A model generated the notes under the pieces. That model was not told the origin of the DNA and did no database searches. It worked only from the letters and a program-made list of their open reading frames with translations. Positions 50,623-60,131 of a stretch of DNA of 64,000 bases are shown here, one piece after another (position 1 is the stretch's first letter; every line of letters begins with the position of its first letter). Source of the DNA: Breoghania corrubedonensis (lineage in GTDB: Bacteria > Pseudomonadota > Alphaproteobacteria > Rhizobiales > Stappiaceae). The stretch is from assembly GCF_003053845.1 (NCBI RefSeq), contig NZ_QAYG01000001.1, positions 62,001 to 126,000 on the forward strand. The letters run 5' to 3'. The position numbers and the translations under genes are program-made.

Positions 50623-51363
50623 TCACACAAGCCCGGCCGCGACAAGCTTGATCGCCAGGATTCCCAGCAGGATCAGGATGATGCGGTCGAACACCGCAGG
50701 CGAGAGGGCGCGGGCCAGACGGGTTCCCAGCGGCATGGCGGACAATACCGGCACGACCGCCACCGTGCTGATGAGAATCAGTTTCCAGCTCAACAACCCG
50801 GCAGCGGCGAGCGCGGGTATCTGCACGACGACGAAAAGCAGGAACAGCGTGGAGATGGTGGGAATGAACACCGCGCGCTCGAGCCGCATGGCGTTGAGAT
50901 AGGTGATGGAGACCGGCGCGGAGATGCCGGAGGCGCCCTGCAGGACGCCCGCGATGATGCCGGCGGGAGCAGCACTCGCGGTTCCAGCCCGCTCGCCCAG
51001 CTGCCAGTGCGGGTGCAGCAGACGGAAGCCGATATAGATCAGCACGACGACGCCGACCCCGACCTGCAACGTCTGCGCCGAAAGCGCGGCCAGCGCCCAG
51101 GTGCCGGCCGCAACGCCAATGACGCCGCCGGCAAGGAACAGCTTCACGAACGGTCTTCTGGGGAGAAAGCTGCGGTATTTCCAGATCTGCCAGGCGTTGG
51201 TGAAGAGGTTCGGGATCAGCAGGATGATCACCGCGGTCTTGACGTCGAAGAACATGGCGAGCGCCGGCACGGCGATGACCGGCGTTCCCGCGCCCGTCGC
51301 ACCCTTCAAGAGCCCGCCTGCCGCAAGGCAGAGGAAGATCACGACGAGTTCGGTGACGGGCAT
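50623..51363 (-). CDS. TauE/SafE-family sulfite exporter-like permease
   Basis: The 246-aa protein has about eight hydrophobic segments in two repeated halves, beginning VTELVVIFLCLAAGGLLKGATGAGTPVIA with the GATGAG motif, and QGASGISAPVSITYL in the second half. The start at 51363 has AGGTGG 4-9 nt upstream. The family includes sulfite, sulfoacetate and anion exporters. No operon partner. Confidence 0.88.
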   Translation of the reverse strand: MPVTELVVIFLCLAAGGLLKGATGAGTPVIAVPALAMFFDVKTAVIILLIPNLFTNAWQIWKYRSFLPRRPFVKLFLAGGVIGVAAGTWALAALSAQTLQVGVGVVVLIYIGFRLLHPHWQLGERAGTASAAPAGIIAGVLQGASGISAPVSITYLNAMRLERAVFIPTISTLFLLFVVVQIPALAAAGLLSWKLILISTVAVVPVLSAMPLGTRLARALSPAVFDRIILILLGILAIKLVAAGLV

Positions 51364-51650
51364 GGACCACCTTGGCGGCAAAAGGGCGGGGGCCGGCGCA
51401 TACCGGCAGGTGAGAGACGTGCGGTATCAGCAGTAAAGTCTGCCCCGGTCGCATGCAAGAATATGCAATCGCCGACCGTCATCCCGGGCGCGTCGGGCTC
51501 AGGTCTTCGCGTCGGGCTCCGGGCTCTTGCTTGTACCTCGCGCTCAAGGCCTCTCTTTCCGTCATCACCCGGCACCCGCTCATCTCGTGTTCGGCGCCCC
51601 GGCGGGACGGATGACCTGCGGGTGGCGGCTCGCTCCGGCGCCTCGCCCTG

Positions 51651-52274
51651 TCAGGCAACCGCGTCCAGCGCCTGACGGGCGGCGGCGCGCACGGCCTCGG
51701 CGTCACCGGCGGCGAGCGCCTTTTCATCGACAAGCTTGCCGCCCATGCCGACACAGACCGCGCCCGCATCGAGATAGCTTTTCGCATTGTCGGCGGAGAT
51801 GCCGCCGGTCGGCATCAGCGCGATATCGGGATAGACGGACCGGATCGCCTTGAGGAAGGCCGGACCGCCGAGCTGGGCGGCGGGGAAGAGCTTCACCCCG
51901 GAGGCGCCCATCTCGTGAGCCTCAAGCACCTCGCTCGGCGTGGCGGCGCCCAGAAAGAAAGGCAGAGCCAGATCGCGCGCGACATCGGCGACGCGCGGTC
52001 GCAGCGCGGGCGAGACGAGGAAGGCCGCCCCGGCGCCCGCCATGCGCTTCGCCTGTTCGTCGGAAAGCACCGTGCCCGCGCCGATGGTGACGCCCGGACG
52101 GCCCGCGAAACGTTCGATGACCGCTTCCGCGTCCGGCACGGTCAGCGTCATTTCGATGATCGGAAAGCCGGCCTCGGCCAGGCATTCGACCGCGAATTCG
52201 GCCGTCTTGCGCGTGGCCGTGCGGACGACGGGGACAATACGGGCACGAGCGAATTCGTCGAGGTGGAGAGGCAT
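51651..52274 (-). CDS. eda: KDPG/KHG aldolase
   Basis: The 207-aa class I aldolase of the Entner-Doudoroff pathway has the family set: VVRTATRKTAEFAVECLAEAGFP, Glu in EMTLTVPDAE, GAGTVLSDEQ, ASGVKLFPAAQLGGPAFL with the Schiff-base Lys, and MPTGGISADNAKSYLDAGAV. It cleaves KDPG to pyruvate and glyceraldehyde-3-phosphate. AAGGA lies 7-12 nt before the ATG; longer frames upstream are not supported. It stands alone without edd, glucokinase or zwf next to it. Confidence 0.95.
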   Translation of the reverse strand: MPLHLDEFARARIVPVVRTATRKTAEFAVECLAEAGFPIIEMTLTVPDAEAVIERFAGRPGVTIGAGTVLSDEQAKRMAGAGAAFLVSPALRPRVADVARDLALPFFLGAATPSEVLEAHEMGASGVKLFPAAQLGGPAFLKAIRSVYPDIALMPTGGISADNAKSYLDAGAVCVGMGGKLVDEKALAAGDAEAVRAAARQALDAVA

Positions 52275-52585
52275 GCGCTTTTCCTTGATCGAGATCTGCG
52301 CAGCCGGTTTAACGCCTATTCGGTGAGATTTGAAGACTTGGCCCGCGCTCGAGGCGCGCGCCTTGGCGGAAAACAAGGAAAGGGGCGGCCACGGTCTCAG
52401 GGGGGAGGACACCGGCCGCCGCAAGTCGGTACAAATATCTTTTCTAATTATTGCGTCGCGCTTGCGGACGTTTCCTACTCTAGCACCATGCCCGCGAAAA
52501 CAGATCACGACAATTACGCATAAGTGGAAGACTTCGCGCATGTACGCGCCAATTCTCAAGATATTAATACGTACAAAATAACGGA
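52275..52585. other. Gap between eda and response regulator, no gene
   Basis: About 311 bp holding the eda promoter on the minus strand in AT-richer sequence. No supported gene or repeat was seen. Confidence 0.5.
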
Positions 52586-53077
52586 TCAGGAAGCGCTGGC
52601 GGCGTTGGTATCCTGCCAGATCTTCTGGCGATTGCGGATTTCGCGCGGGGCCGGACCGAAATATGTCGGCGTCTTGACGAAATCGCGCGGATGCAGGATC
52701 ACCGCGGAGACGCGCTGGTAAAGTGCCTTGGCGGAAATCGGCTTGGAGAGCAGCTCGTGGATGCCAAGGCGGCGCGCCTCGATGATGCGGCTGCGCTCGG
52801 TGTGGCCCGTCACCATGATGATCGGAATATAGGCGAACGGATTCTGCGGGGTCCGGATCATGCGCACCATGTCCGCGCCGTCGAGAATCGGCATGACCCA
52901 GTCCAGAATGAGGATGTCGGGATTCGCGCGCTCCATCGCCTCCAGCCCGGAGGCGCCATCTTCGGCTTCGACAATCCTGCGTGCGCCGAACCCTTGCAGC
53001 ATGGTGCGCAAGATCGTACGCATGTAAGCGCTGTCTTCAACCAGCAGAAAGGTGAGCGAAGCCAGATCGAGACTCAC
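52586..53077 (-). CDS. Single-domain response regulator (CheY-like)
   Basis: The 163-aa product (GTG 53077; TTG 53083 and later starts possible) is a receiver domain: LVEDSAYMRTIL with the acidic pocket, DILILDWVMPILDGADMV carrying the phospho-Asp, VTGHTERSR and LLSKPISAKAL with the conserved Lys, followed by a basic C-terminal tail of about 30 residues. No output domain is seen. GGAGG is 9 nt upstream of the GTG. It is unpaired with a kinase here; its partner is unknown. Confidence 0.85.
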   Translation of the reverse strand: MSLDLASLTFLLVEDSAYMRTILRTMLQGFGARRIVEAEDGASGLEAMERANPDILILDWVMPILDGADMVRMIRTPQNPFAYIPIIMVTGHTERSRIIEARRLGIHELLSKPISAKALYQRVSAVILHPRDFVKTPTYFGPAPREIRNRQKIWQDTNAASAS

Positions 53078-53250
53078 CGCCAAGGTCCTCCGTATCCGGC
53101 GTCGTTGTCACATAAAAAGGTGAACGGAGCGTTAGGCCTGTCGCACAGGTCCGTACAAAACCGAAACTGACCCTACGCGACAAAGTGACATTCGACATGT
53201 CGGGAGAACCGCGCTAAGTTTCACCTTAGAATGAATAAAAGGACGGACGA

Positions 53251-54531
53251 ATGGACTATCAGGCCATTTTCGAGACCGCCGTCGACGCGTTGCGGGATGA
53301 GAAACGCTATCGTGTTTTCGCCGATCTGGAACGAATTGCCGGAAAATTTCCGCATGCCATCTGGCGCGCGGAAAACGGCCTGGAGCGCGAGATCACCGTT
53401 TGGTGCTCCAACGACTATCTGGGTATGGGGCAGAACCCCAAGGTCCTCGAGGCGCTGAAGACCACCGCCGAGCGAATGGGCGCGGGCGCAGGGGGCACGC
53501 GCAACATATCCGGCAACACTCATCCGCTGGTTCAGCTGGAAAAGGAACTCGCCGAGCTGCACGGCAAGGAAGCGGCGCTGGTGTTCACCTCCGGCTTCGT
53601 CTCCAACGAGGCGGCGATTTCCACGATCGCCAAGCTTCTGCCGGACTGCCTGATCCTGTCCGACCAGCTCAACCACGCGTCGATGATCGCGGGCGTGAAG
53701 AACTCGGGCATGCACAAGCAGGTCTGGCGCCACAACGACCTCGAACATCTGGAAGAGTTGTTGAAGGCCGCCGGCACCGAGCGCGCCAAGCTGATCGTGT
53801 TCGAATCGGTCTACTCGATGGACGGCGACATCGCCCCGATCGAGGCGATCTGCGATCTCGCCGACAAGTACAACGCGATGACCTATATCGACGAAGTGCA
53901 CGCGGTGGGCATGTACGGCGAACACGGCGCCGGGATCTGCGAGCGCGACGGCGTGATGGAGCGTCTCGACGTGATCGAGGGCACGCTCGCCAAGGCCTTC
54001 GGCGTGATGGGCGGCTATATCGCCGGCTCCACGGCGCTGGTCGATGCGGTGCGCTCCTATGCGCCGGGCTTCATCTTCACCACCTCCATCCCGCCGGGAC
54101 TGGCGGCGGCCGCGCACACCGCCATCAGCCATCTGCGCGGATCCTGCGCGGAGCGCGAGGCGCAGCAGCGTCAGGCCCAGCGCACCAAGGACGTGCTCAG
54201 GGCAGCCGGGTTGCCGGTGATGCCGTCGGAGACGCATATCGTGCCGATTCTGGTGGGCGATCCGGAAAAGTGCAAGCGGGCCAGCGACATCCTGCTCGCC
54301 GACCACGGCATCTACATCCAGCCGATCAACTACCCGACCGTTCCGCGCGGCACGGAGCGGCTCCGCGTCACGCCGACGCCGTTCCACAACGACGCGCTGA
54401 TCGCGCATCTGCGCGATGCGCTGGCCGACGTGTGGCAGCGCCTGGAACTGCCGCTCGGCACCGCCTCCGAAGACGTGACGGCGCGGGCGGAAAATCTCGA
54501 GCAGAACATCTTCACCGCCTCGGGCGGCTGA
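53251..54531 (+). CDS. hemA: 5-aminolevulinate synthase
   Basis: The 426-aa PLP enzyme catalyses succinyl-CoA plus glycine to 5-aminolevulinate, the alphaproteobacterial (C4/Shemin) entry to heme. Lys248 in [17 protein letters not shown] holds [38 protein letters not shown], and the C-terminal [14 protein letters not shown] match the family. Heme from this route supplies the cbb3 oxidase encoded nearby. A strong intrinsic terminator follows at 54560-54591. Confidence 0.97.
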   Translation: MDYQAIFETAVDALRDEKRYRVFADLERIAGKFPHAIWRAENGLEREITVWCSNDYLGMGQNPKVLEALKTTAERMGAGAGGTRNISGNTHPLVQLEKELAELHGKEAALVFTSGFVSNEAAISTIAKLLPDCLILSDQLNHASMIAGVKNSGMHKQVWRHNDLEHLEELLKAAGTERAKLIVFESVYSMDGDIAPIEAICDLADKYNAMTYIDEVHAVGMYGEHGAGICERDGVMERLDVIEGTLAKAFGVMGGYIAGSTALVDAVRSYAPGFIFTTSIPPGLAAAAHTAISHLRGSCAEREAQQRQAQRTKDVLRAAGLPVMPSETHIVPILVGDPEKCKRASDILLADHGIYIQPINYPTVPRGTERLRVTPTPFHNDALIAHLRDALADVWQRLELPLGTASEDVTARAENLEQNIFTASGG

Positions 54532-54559
54532 CGCGCTTCACGACTTGAAGTGGGAGAGG

Positions 54560-54591
54560 AAAAGGTCCGTGCCTTCGGCGCGGGCCTTTTT
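54560..54591 (+). terminator. Intrinsic terminator of hemA
   Basis: AAAAGG...GC / GC...CCTTTTT paired arms around a TTCG-containing loop, with an A-run before and T-run after, 29 bp beyond the hemA stop. Confidence 0.85.
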
Positions 54592-54964
54592 CGTTTTCGA
54601 TGTTGAGAGCGGGGTGAACGTGAGGGGGCTCGGATTGCCGGACGTTTTCGGGATGCCGCTCGCCCCGGATGCTCTCTCTCCGTCATCACCCGGCTTTGTC
54701 CGGGTGATGACGGAGAGAGAGAGCCCTTGAGCGCGACGCGAAGACCCTATCCCGGCTCGCAGTGACGCTTCGCAGATCCGGGATCGACCCTCGGTGCGTG
54801 ATGATCGAGGTCCCGGGTCTGCACAGCACTGACGTGCTGCGGCGCGCGCGGGATGACGCTGTAAAGACTTGCTGAAATGACACGGTGAAATTGGGCGAAA
54901 CATCGCTGGACGGCAGTTGCAGCCGGGATTCCGGGGCGACTTCGCGGCCTCGTGCCCCGCCCCC
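54592..54964. repeat. Palindromic repeat region between hemA and ccoS
   Basis: No gene. A long hairpin at 54671-54724 has 23-bp arms (core CCGTCATCACCCGG / CCGGGTGATGACGG) around a 6-nt loop, followed by other TGATGACGG-type palindromic pieces to about 54860. Confidence 0.7.
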
Positions 54965-55147
54965 CTACTCCGCCCCGGCGCTCTTTTCCGGCCGCTGGTC
55001 CGGCGGCAGGTCGTCGTCGGACAGGACGCGCCACTTGGCGCCTTCCAGGTCGTCGTACTGGCCGCTTTTCAGCGACCACAGGAAGCCCACGAGGCCGAGG
55101 CCGCCCAGAAACAGCGCGATCGGGATGAGATAGATCAGAACGTCCAT
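54965..55147 (-). CDS. ccoS: cbb3 oxidase assembly protein CcoS
   Basis: The 60-aa product MDVLIYLIPIALFLGGLGLV ... SLKSGQYDDLEGAKWRVLSDDDL is the canonical CcoS: one membrane segment followed by YDDLEG and a short acidic tail. It helps insert copper into the cbb3 oxidase. It follows ccoI by 32 bp in the ccoGHIS assembly operon. Start 55147 is the only well-fitting ATG. Confidence 0.93.
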   Translation of the reverse strand: MDVLIYLIPIALFLGGLGLVGFLWSLKSGQYDDLEGAKWRVLSDDDLPPDQRPEKSAGAE

Positions 55148-55179
55148 GACTGCGTTACCTATCCACCTTGCGCCAAAGG

Positions 55180-57375
55180 TCAATCCGCCTTGCCAAAGCG
55201 CAGCCGCAGCGAATTGGCGGTCACGATGATCGAGGATGCCGACATGGCGAGCGCGGCGAGCAACGGCGTCACGAAGCCGGCGATGGCGAACGGCACCGCG
55301 ATGCAGTTGTAGGCCGCCGCAAGCACCAGATTCTGCCGCATCGCGACATGGGCGCGATGCGCCGTCCTGAGCGCCGCCGGCACAGCGGCGAGGCTTTCGC
55401 CCAGAAACACCGCATCGGCCGCCGCCTGGCTCAGATGGACCGCGGAGACCGGCGACATGGAGACATGGGCAGCCGCCAGAGCGGGCGCGTCGTTGAGGCC
55501 GTCGCCCACCATCAGCACCTTGCGGCCCTCGGCCTTCAGCGCCTCCAGCCGGGCGATCTTGCCGCGCGGATCGAGGCGGGCGGCATAATCGGCAACGCCA
55601 AGCTCGTCGGCGACCATGGCGACCGCCGCCTGGTGATCACCGGACAGGATCTCGACATGCAGTCCGCGCCGCTTCAGATCGGCGACGACGGAAACGGCAT
55701 CCGGGCGCAGCGCCTGACGCACGGCGAAGAGCACGGGCGCCGCCCCCGCGCGCGCCAGCACGATAAGCGACGCATCGGGATGCAGCGCGAGCGCCGCCGC
55801 TGCCGCATCTTCGGCGACGTCGCAGAATTTCGGGCTGCCGAGCCGGCATTCCACGCCATCGACGGTCGCCTTGACGCCGGAGCCGGCCGCCTCGCGCGCA
55901 CCCGTGACGGGATCGCGCGCACCGCTTGCCCGCGCAAGGGCTGCGGCGAGCGGATGGCGGCTTGCAAGCGCCAGCCGTCCGGCAAGCTCCAGATCCTCCG
56001 CGCGCACCTCATCGGCGTTGGCGAGGGCCGCGTCGGGCAAGGTCAGCGTGCCGGTCTTGTCGAAGACAACGGTGTCGACGGTCGCGAAGCGTTCCAGGGC
56101 ATCGCCGGAATTCAGCAGCACGCCCTTGTTGAAGAGAATGCCGCTGGCCACGACCTGCACGGCGGGAATGGCAAGCCCCAGCGCACATGGGCAGGTGATG
56201 ATCAGCACGGAAATCGCGATGACCAGCGAGGGCTGCCAACCGATGCCGGCGATGAGCCAGCCGATGAAGGCGAGAGCGGCGGCGGTGTGGACGAGCGGCG
56301 CGTAAAGGGCTGCGGCGCGGTCGGCCAGGCGGATGTAGCGGGATTTCGCCTGCGAGGCGGTTTCCAGAAGCCGGGTGACTTCATCAAGCAGCGTGCCCTT
56401 GGCAGCCGCCGTCACCCGCACCTTGAGGACGCCGGCGGCATTCAGCGTGCCGGCATGGACGCGGTCGCCGAGGCCGACATCGGCAAGCCGCGTCTCGCCC
56501 GTCACCAGGCTCTGGTCGATCTCGGAGGTTCCCTCCTCGATCACACCGTCGACGGAGACGCGCTCGCCGGCGGCGACCAGCACCAGCATGCCGGGTTCCA
56601 CCTGCGACAGCGGGACATCGCCAGTCGAGCCGTCGGGGCGGATAAGGCGGGCGGTTTCGGCGCGAAGCGCGGCGAGGTTTTCGGCGAAAGAGCGCGTGCG
56701 CCGGCGCATGTTCTGGTCGAGATAGCGGCCGATCAGCAGGAAGAACAGCAGCATGACGGCGCTGTCGAAATAGACGTCCTCGGCGTGCTGGATGGTTTGC
56801 AGCATCGACATCGCGACGGCGAGCGTCACGCCGATGGAGATCGGCACATCCATGTTGAGCGAGCGCGCCTTCAGCGCCGCCCAGGCGCTGACGAAGAACG
56901 GCCGGCCGGCATAGGCGACCACGGGAAGCGCGATCAGCGCCGACAGCCAGTGGAAGAAATCGCGGGTTTCCGGCGTGATATCGGTGACATTGCCCGACCA
57001 GACCGAAACCGACAGCAGCATGATATTCATGCCGCCGAAGCCGGCCACGGCGAGTGCCCGCAGAAGGTGCCGGCTGGCGGCATCGTCGCGTCCGCGCATT
57101 TCGCCGGGATCGAAGGGATGGGCCTTGAAGCCGAGAGATTCCAGCTTGTCCACCACAGCGCCGGCATTGGTGGCGTCGGGCTGCCAGTCGACGGCAAGAC
57201 GGTGGGTCGTCAGGTTGAGACGGGCATTCTCGACACCGGGAAGCCGGCCCAGCCCCTTCTCGATGCGCGCCATGCAGGCGGCGCAGTGGATGCCTTCCAC
57301 GGCGAGCTCGATATGGGATGCCCCGCTCGGGGCCTTGGTGACGAAGGCGCTCCAGTCTCGCGAATGCACGTTCAT
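55180..57375 (-). CDS. ccoI: Copper-translocating P-type ATPase CcoI (FixI)
   Basis: The 731-aa P1B-ATPase has an N-terminal HMA domain (VEGIHCAACMARIEKGLG, CAAC), about eight TM helices, the Cu-specific CPC in ITCPCALGLAIP, the phosphorylation motif DKTGTLT, and GDGLNDAP. It delivers copper for assembly of the Cu-B centre of cbb3 oxidase, unlike housekeeping copper exporters. ATG 57375 is chosen (GGGACC upstream); longer open frames run into repeat DNA. Confidence 0.94.
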   Translation of the reverse strand: MNVHSRDWSAFVTKAPSGASHIELAVEGIHCAACMARIEKGLGRLPGVENARLNLTTHRLAVDWQPDATNAGAVVDKLESLGFKAHPFDPGEMRGRDDAASRHLLRALAVAGFGGMNIMLLSVSVWSGNVTDITPETRDFFHWLSALIALPVVAYAGRPFFVSAWAALKARSLNMDVPISIGVTLAVAMSMLQTIQHAEDVYFDSAVMLLFFLLIGRYLDQNMRRRTRSFAENLAALRAETARLIRPDGSTGDVPLSQVEPGMLVLVAAGERVSVDGVIEEGTSEIDQSLVTGETRLADVGLGDRVHAGTLNAAGVLKVRVTAAAKGTLLDEVTRLLETASQAKSRYIRLADRAAALYAPLVHTAAALAFIGWLIAGIGWQPSLVIAISVLIITCPCALGLAIPAVQVVASGILFNKGVLLNSGDALERFATVDTVVFDKTGTLTLPDAALANADEVRAEDLELAGRLALASRHPLAAALARASGARDPVTGAREAAGSGVKATVDGVECRLGSPKFCDVAEDAAAAALALHPDASLIVLARAGAAPVLFAVRQALRPDAVSVVADLKRRGLHVEILSGDHQAAVAMVADELGVADYAARLDPRGKIARLEALKAEGRKVLMVGDGLNDAPALAAAHVSMSPVSAVHLSQAAADAVFLGESLAAVPAALRTAHRAHVAMRQNLVLAAAYNCIAVPFAIAGFVTPLLAALAMSASSIIVTANSLRLRFGKAD

Positions 57376-57895
57376 GGCGTCATGGTCCCGGAAACGATCC
57401 GCTTGAGCGATCGTGATGGTATTTTCGCGGTTGCGCAACGGACACGTCCTTCGCCCCTCAGCGACACGGACGCGCGGCATACTCCGCCCCCCTCCTTCGT
57501 CATTGCCCGGCGCAGTCCGGGCAATCCATTGGCACCCGCGTCGCGCCCGGGGACCTCGGTGGATCCCCCGGACGAAGCCGGGGGATGACGGAGGAGAAAT
57601 CGAGCCTCGGCGGCGGCTCTCTCCTGTTGTCATCCCCGGCTTCCGCCGTCATTGCCCGGCGTCCGCCGCTTGCGCCCCTCTCCCCCCTTGCGGGGGAGAT
57701 GTCGGCAAAGCCGACAGAGGGGGGTAACGCCGCTTGCTCCGAACCTGCCGCTTTACCCCCCTCTGTCACGCATTCGCGTGACATCTCCCCCACAAGGGGG
57801 GAGAGGGGAGCGTGTCGCCTGCGCTCGGTGTCCGTTGCGCTTTGAACATTCCGGCGAGCGGGCGAACCACCGAGGCGCCGCCGTCCCCTCCCCGC
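57376..57895. repeat. Palindromic repeat insertion splitting ccoH from ccoI
   Basis: This 520-bp non-coding stretch sits inside the ccoG-H-I-S cluster. It holds hairpins with TTGCCCGG/CCGGGCAA and ATCCCCCGG/CCGGGGGAT arms, and at 57675-57808 a 134-bp cruciform with 16-bp arms (CCCCTCTCCCCCCTTG and its inverse) and two inner hairpins (57701-57715, 57765-57782). Such elements are common in Hyphomicrobiales. They may insert a termination or processing site between ccoH and ccoI. Confidence 0.8.
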
Positions 57896-58435
57896 CTATT
57901 CGTCCTTCAGAAACAGCCGGTTGCGCGAGCGGAAGACGATGCCTTCGCTGCCTGCACCTTCAAGATGCAGATCCCACTGGCCGGGCTCCAGATCATCCAG
58001 CGTGCCGACATAGATACCGGTTTCGCGCTCCGCCAGCGTCAATGTGCGGTCTTCGGCGCGGTGTGTCGGGCGCTCCAGCCGGGCGGTGAAGACGAGACCG
58101 GACACGGGGGCGCCGGCCTTGTCCCTCGCCACGACCCGCATCGCCCCGTGGCCGCCGCTGTCGCGGTCGATATGCGCATTCACCTGCCAGCCGCGCGCCG
58201 CCTGCCGGGCCGCCTCGTCGAGAACGCCCTGGTAGGCCTGACCGGCCTTGTAGGAGCTTTCGACTTCAAGTCCCGTCCAGCTCGACAGCGCGTAGTAGAT
58301 GAAAGCGCCGTTGGCGGCGAAGATGACGAGGAAGAAGCCGACCAGCCAGGCGAGGACACCACGGCCGGTCAGCCGCTTTTCAGGCTTTGCATCTGGGATC
58401 ATGGGATGTGCGATCGTGCTCACGTCGGTTTTCAC
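57896..58435 (-). CDS. ccoH: cbb3 oxidase assembly protein CcoH (FixH)
   Basis: The 179-aa protein has one N-terminal TM (GVLAWLVGFFLVIFAANGAFIYYAL), the periplasmic FixH domain (SSYKAGQAYQGVLDEAARQAARGW; LERPTHRAEDRTLTL) and ends WDLHLEGAGSEGIVFRSRNRLFL. FixH acts with FixG and FixI in maturing the cbb3 oxidase. Its ATG overlaps the ccoG stop (ATGA). Confidence 0.94.
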   Translation of the reverse strand: MKTDVSTIAHPMIPDAKPEKRLTGRGVLAWLVGFFLVIFAANGAFIYYALSSWTGLEVESSYKAGQAYQGVLDEAARQAARGWQVNAHIDRDSGGHGAMRVVARDKAGAPVSGLVFTARLERPTHRAEDRTLTLAERETGIYVGTLDDLEPGQWDLHLEGAGSEGIVFRSRNRLFLKDE

Positions 58436-59892
58436 TCCGCCTTGAAATAGTCGTCCGCGCGCGCCGTGTCACCCGTGCGGGTGTCGACAATGCGGAAGGT
58501 GATCGGCGTGGACTTCGGCATGTCCGCGCCCAGCGGCGAGAACAGCAACACGCGGAATTCGCGGGTGCGGTCCGGACCGACGGAAACGATCGGATAGCCG
58601 CCGACCTCGCCTTCCGCGCCCACCACCTCGATGCGGGTTCCGAAGGGCATGTGCTCCAGACCGAAGACGAAGTCGCGGGCCAGCGGACGCTTATTGAGGA
58701 TGCGTATCGTGTAGCCGTTGCGGGTCGTTCCGTCGGACTGCTTGACGTAGATCGGGTTGCGGTCGTGCAGGACGTTGATGCCTTCGAAGGAGCGGGTCAC
58801 CAGCGCGTAGAGCATGACCGCGCCGATGATGGCGATGAGCGCCGCGTAGACGATCGTGCGCGGCCGCAGAAGCTGGTAGTGCGCCGGCCGTCCTTCCGAG
58901 CGTTCCTGCACGTTCTGGTCGTTGTCGTAGCCGATCAGCCCCTTGGGCTTGCCGATCTTCTCCATGACGGCGTCGCAGGCATCGATGCACAGACCGCACT
59001 GAATGCAGTCGAGCTGGGTGCCTTTGCGGATGTCGACGCCGGTCGGACAGGAATGCAGACACTGGTAGCAGTCGACGCAATCACCCGCTTTCAGGCCTTC
59101 CGCCTGGCGCTTCAACCCCTGCTTGAGCGAGCCGCGCGGCTCGCCGCGATCCCAGCGGTAGGTGACGTTGAGCGCGTATTCATCGGTAAGCGCGGCCTGG
59201 ATGCGCGGCCACGGGCACATGAAGACGCAGACCTGCTCGCGCATGTGGCCGGCGAGCGCGTAGGTGGTGAATGTCAGGATGCCGATCCAGGCGTAGGCGG
59301 CCATCGGCGCCTGCCCTGTCGCCAGATCCTTCACCAATGTCGGCGCGTCGGCGAAATAGAGCACCCAGGCGCCGCCCGTCCACCAGGCGATCATCAGCCA
59401 CAGGAAGTGCTTGGAGGCCTTGCGGCCAAGCTTACCGGCGCTCCAGGACGCCTTGTCGAGGTTCATGCGCTCGCGCCGGTCGCCTTCCGTCCAGCGCTCG
59501 ACCGCCATGAACAGGTCGGTCCACACGGTCTGCGGGCAGAGATAGCCGCACCACAGGCGGCCCGCGACGGCGTTCATCAGGAACAGCGCCATCGCCGCGA
59601 GGATCAGCAGGCCGGTGAGGTAATAGACTTCCTGCGGCCAGATTTCGATGAAGAACAGATAGGCGCGACGGCCGGCCAGATCGACCATGACCGCCTGGCC
59701 CGGCGCATCGGGACCACGGTCCCAGCGCACGAAAGGCAGGAAGTAATACAGGCCGAGCGTCAGGATCAGGATCGTCCACTTGATCTTGCGGAAGCGACCG
59801 TGCACGGCCATGGGGTAGATTTTCTTGGAGGCCGCGAACCATTCGTCGCCCGGTTCGCCATGTGCCGGATTTGCGTCTCGATCGATGCGCAT
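58432..59892 (-). CDS. ccoG: cbb3 oxidase accessory Fe-S protein CcoG (FixG)
   Basis: The 486-aa, about 5-TM protein has two 4Fe-4S clusters: CVDCYQCLHSCPTGVDIRKG and CIQCGLCIDACDAVMEKIG. Conserved WCGYLCPQTVW, CVFMCPWPRIQ and the C-terminal domain SVGPDRTREFRVLL follow the family. It is proposed to reduce copper for Cu-B insertion. ATG 59892 has AAGGAAG 5-11 nt upstream; a longer frame to 59982 is unlikely. First gene of the ccoGHIS operon. Confidence 0.94.
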   Translation of the reverse strand: MRIDRDANPAHGEPGDEWFAASKKIYPMAVHGRFRKIKWTILILTLGLYYFLPFVRWDRGPDAPGQAVMVDLAGRRAYLFFIEIWPQEVYYLTGLLILAAMALFLMNAVAGRLWCGYLCPQTVWTDLFMAVERWTEGDRRERMNLDKASWSAGKLGRKASKHFLWLMIAWWTGGAWVLYFADAPTLVKDLATGQAPMAAYAWIGILTFTTYALAGHMREQVCVFMCPWPRIQAALTDEYALNVTYRWDRGEPRGSLKQGLKRQAEGLKAGDCVDCYQCLHSCPTGVDIRKGTQLDCIQCGLCIDACDAVMEKIGKPKGLIGYDNDQNVQERSEGRPAHYQLLRPRTIVYAALIAIIGAVMLYALVTRSFEGINVLHDRNPIYVKQSDGTTRNGYTIRILNKRPLARDFVFGLEHMPFGTRIEVVGAEGEVGGYPIVSVGPDRTREFRVLLFSPLGADMPKSTPITFRIVDTRTGDTARADDYFKAE

Positions 59893-60079
59893 GCGCGCTT
59901 CCTTCCTGCCCGAAGTGTCTCGCGCCTTGCGCGCGGACGTCTCCAGTCTTTGAACCCGATCACGCCGTGTCCGCGCGACCACGAGAGCATACTCCGACGG
60001 GACAGAATCGATCCGTTCGATCTGAAAGCGCTCTGGCGTTCACGCATCGGGTGATCCCGCCGGCCCCGGCTGGATCGGA

Positions 60080-60102
60080 AGACGGCGGGAAACCCGCCGT
60101 CT
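60080..60102 (-). terminator. Stem-loop after ccoP
   Basis: Arms AGACGGCGGG and CCCGCCGTCT with a 3-nt loop sit 30 bp past the ccoP stop on the minus strand; it closes the ccoNOQP transcript. Confidence 0.65.
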
Positions 60103-60131
60103 CCTGTCTTTGTCTACAATGAAGGCACGGC

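Noticed and set aside
48050-50651. 858-aa plus-strand frame crossing the ttrA end and the ThrE gene
   Set aside because: It overlaps two clear genes in other frames and has shadow-like composition.
55168-57588. 806-aa plus-strand frame opposite ccoI
   Set aside because: Antisense shadow; ccoI on the minus strand has a full set of P-type ATPase motifs.
57376-57633. N-terminal extension of CcoI by 86 residues
   Set aside because: The extra codons lie in palindromic repeat DNA; the family begins about MNVHSRDW.
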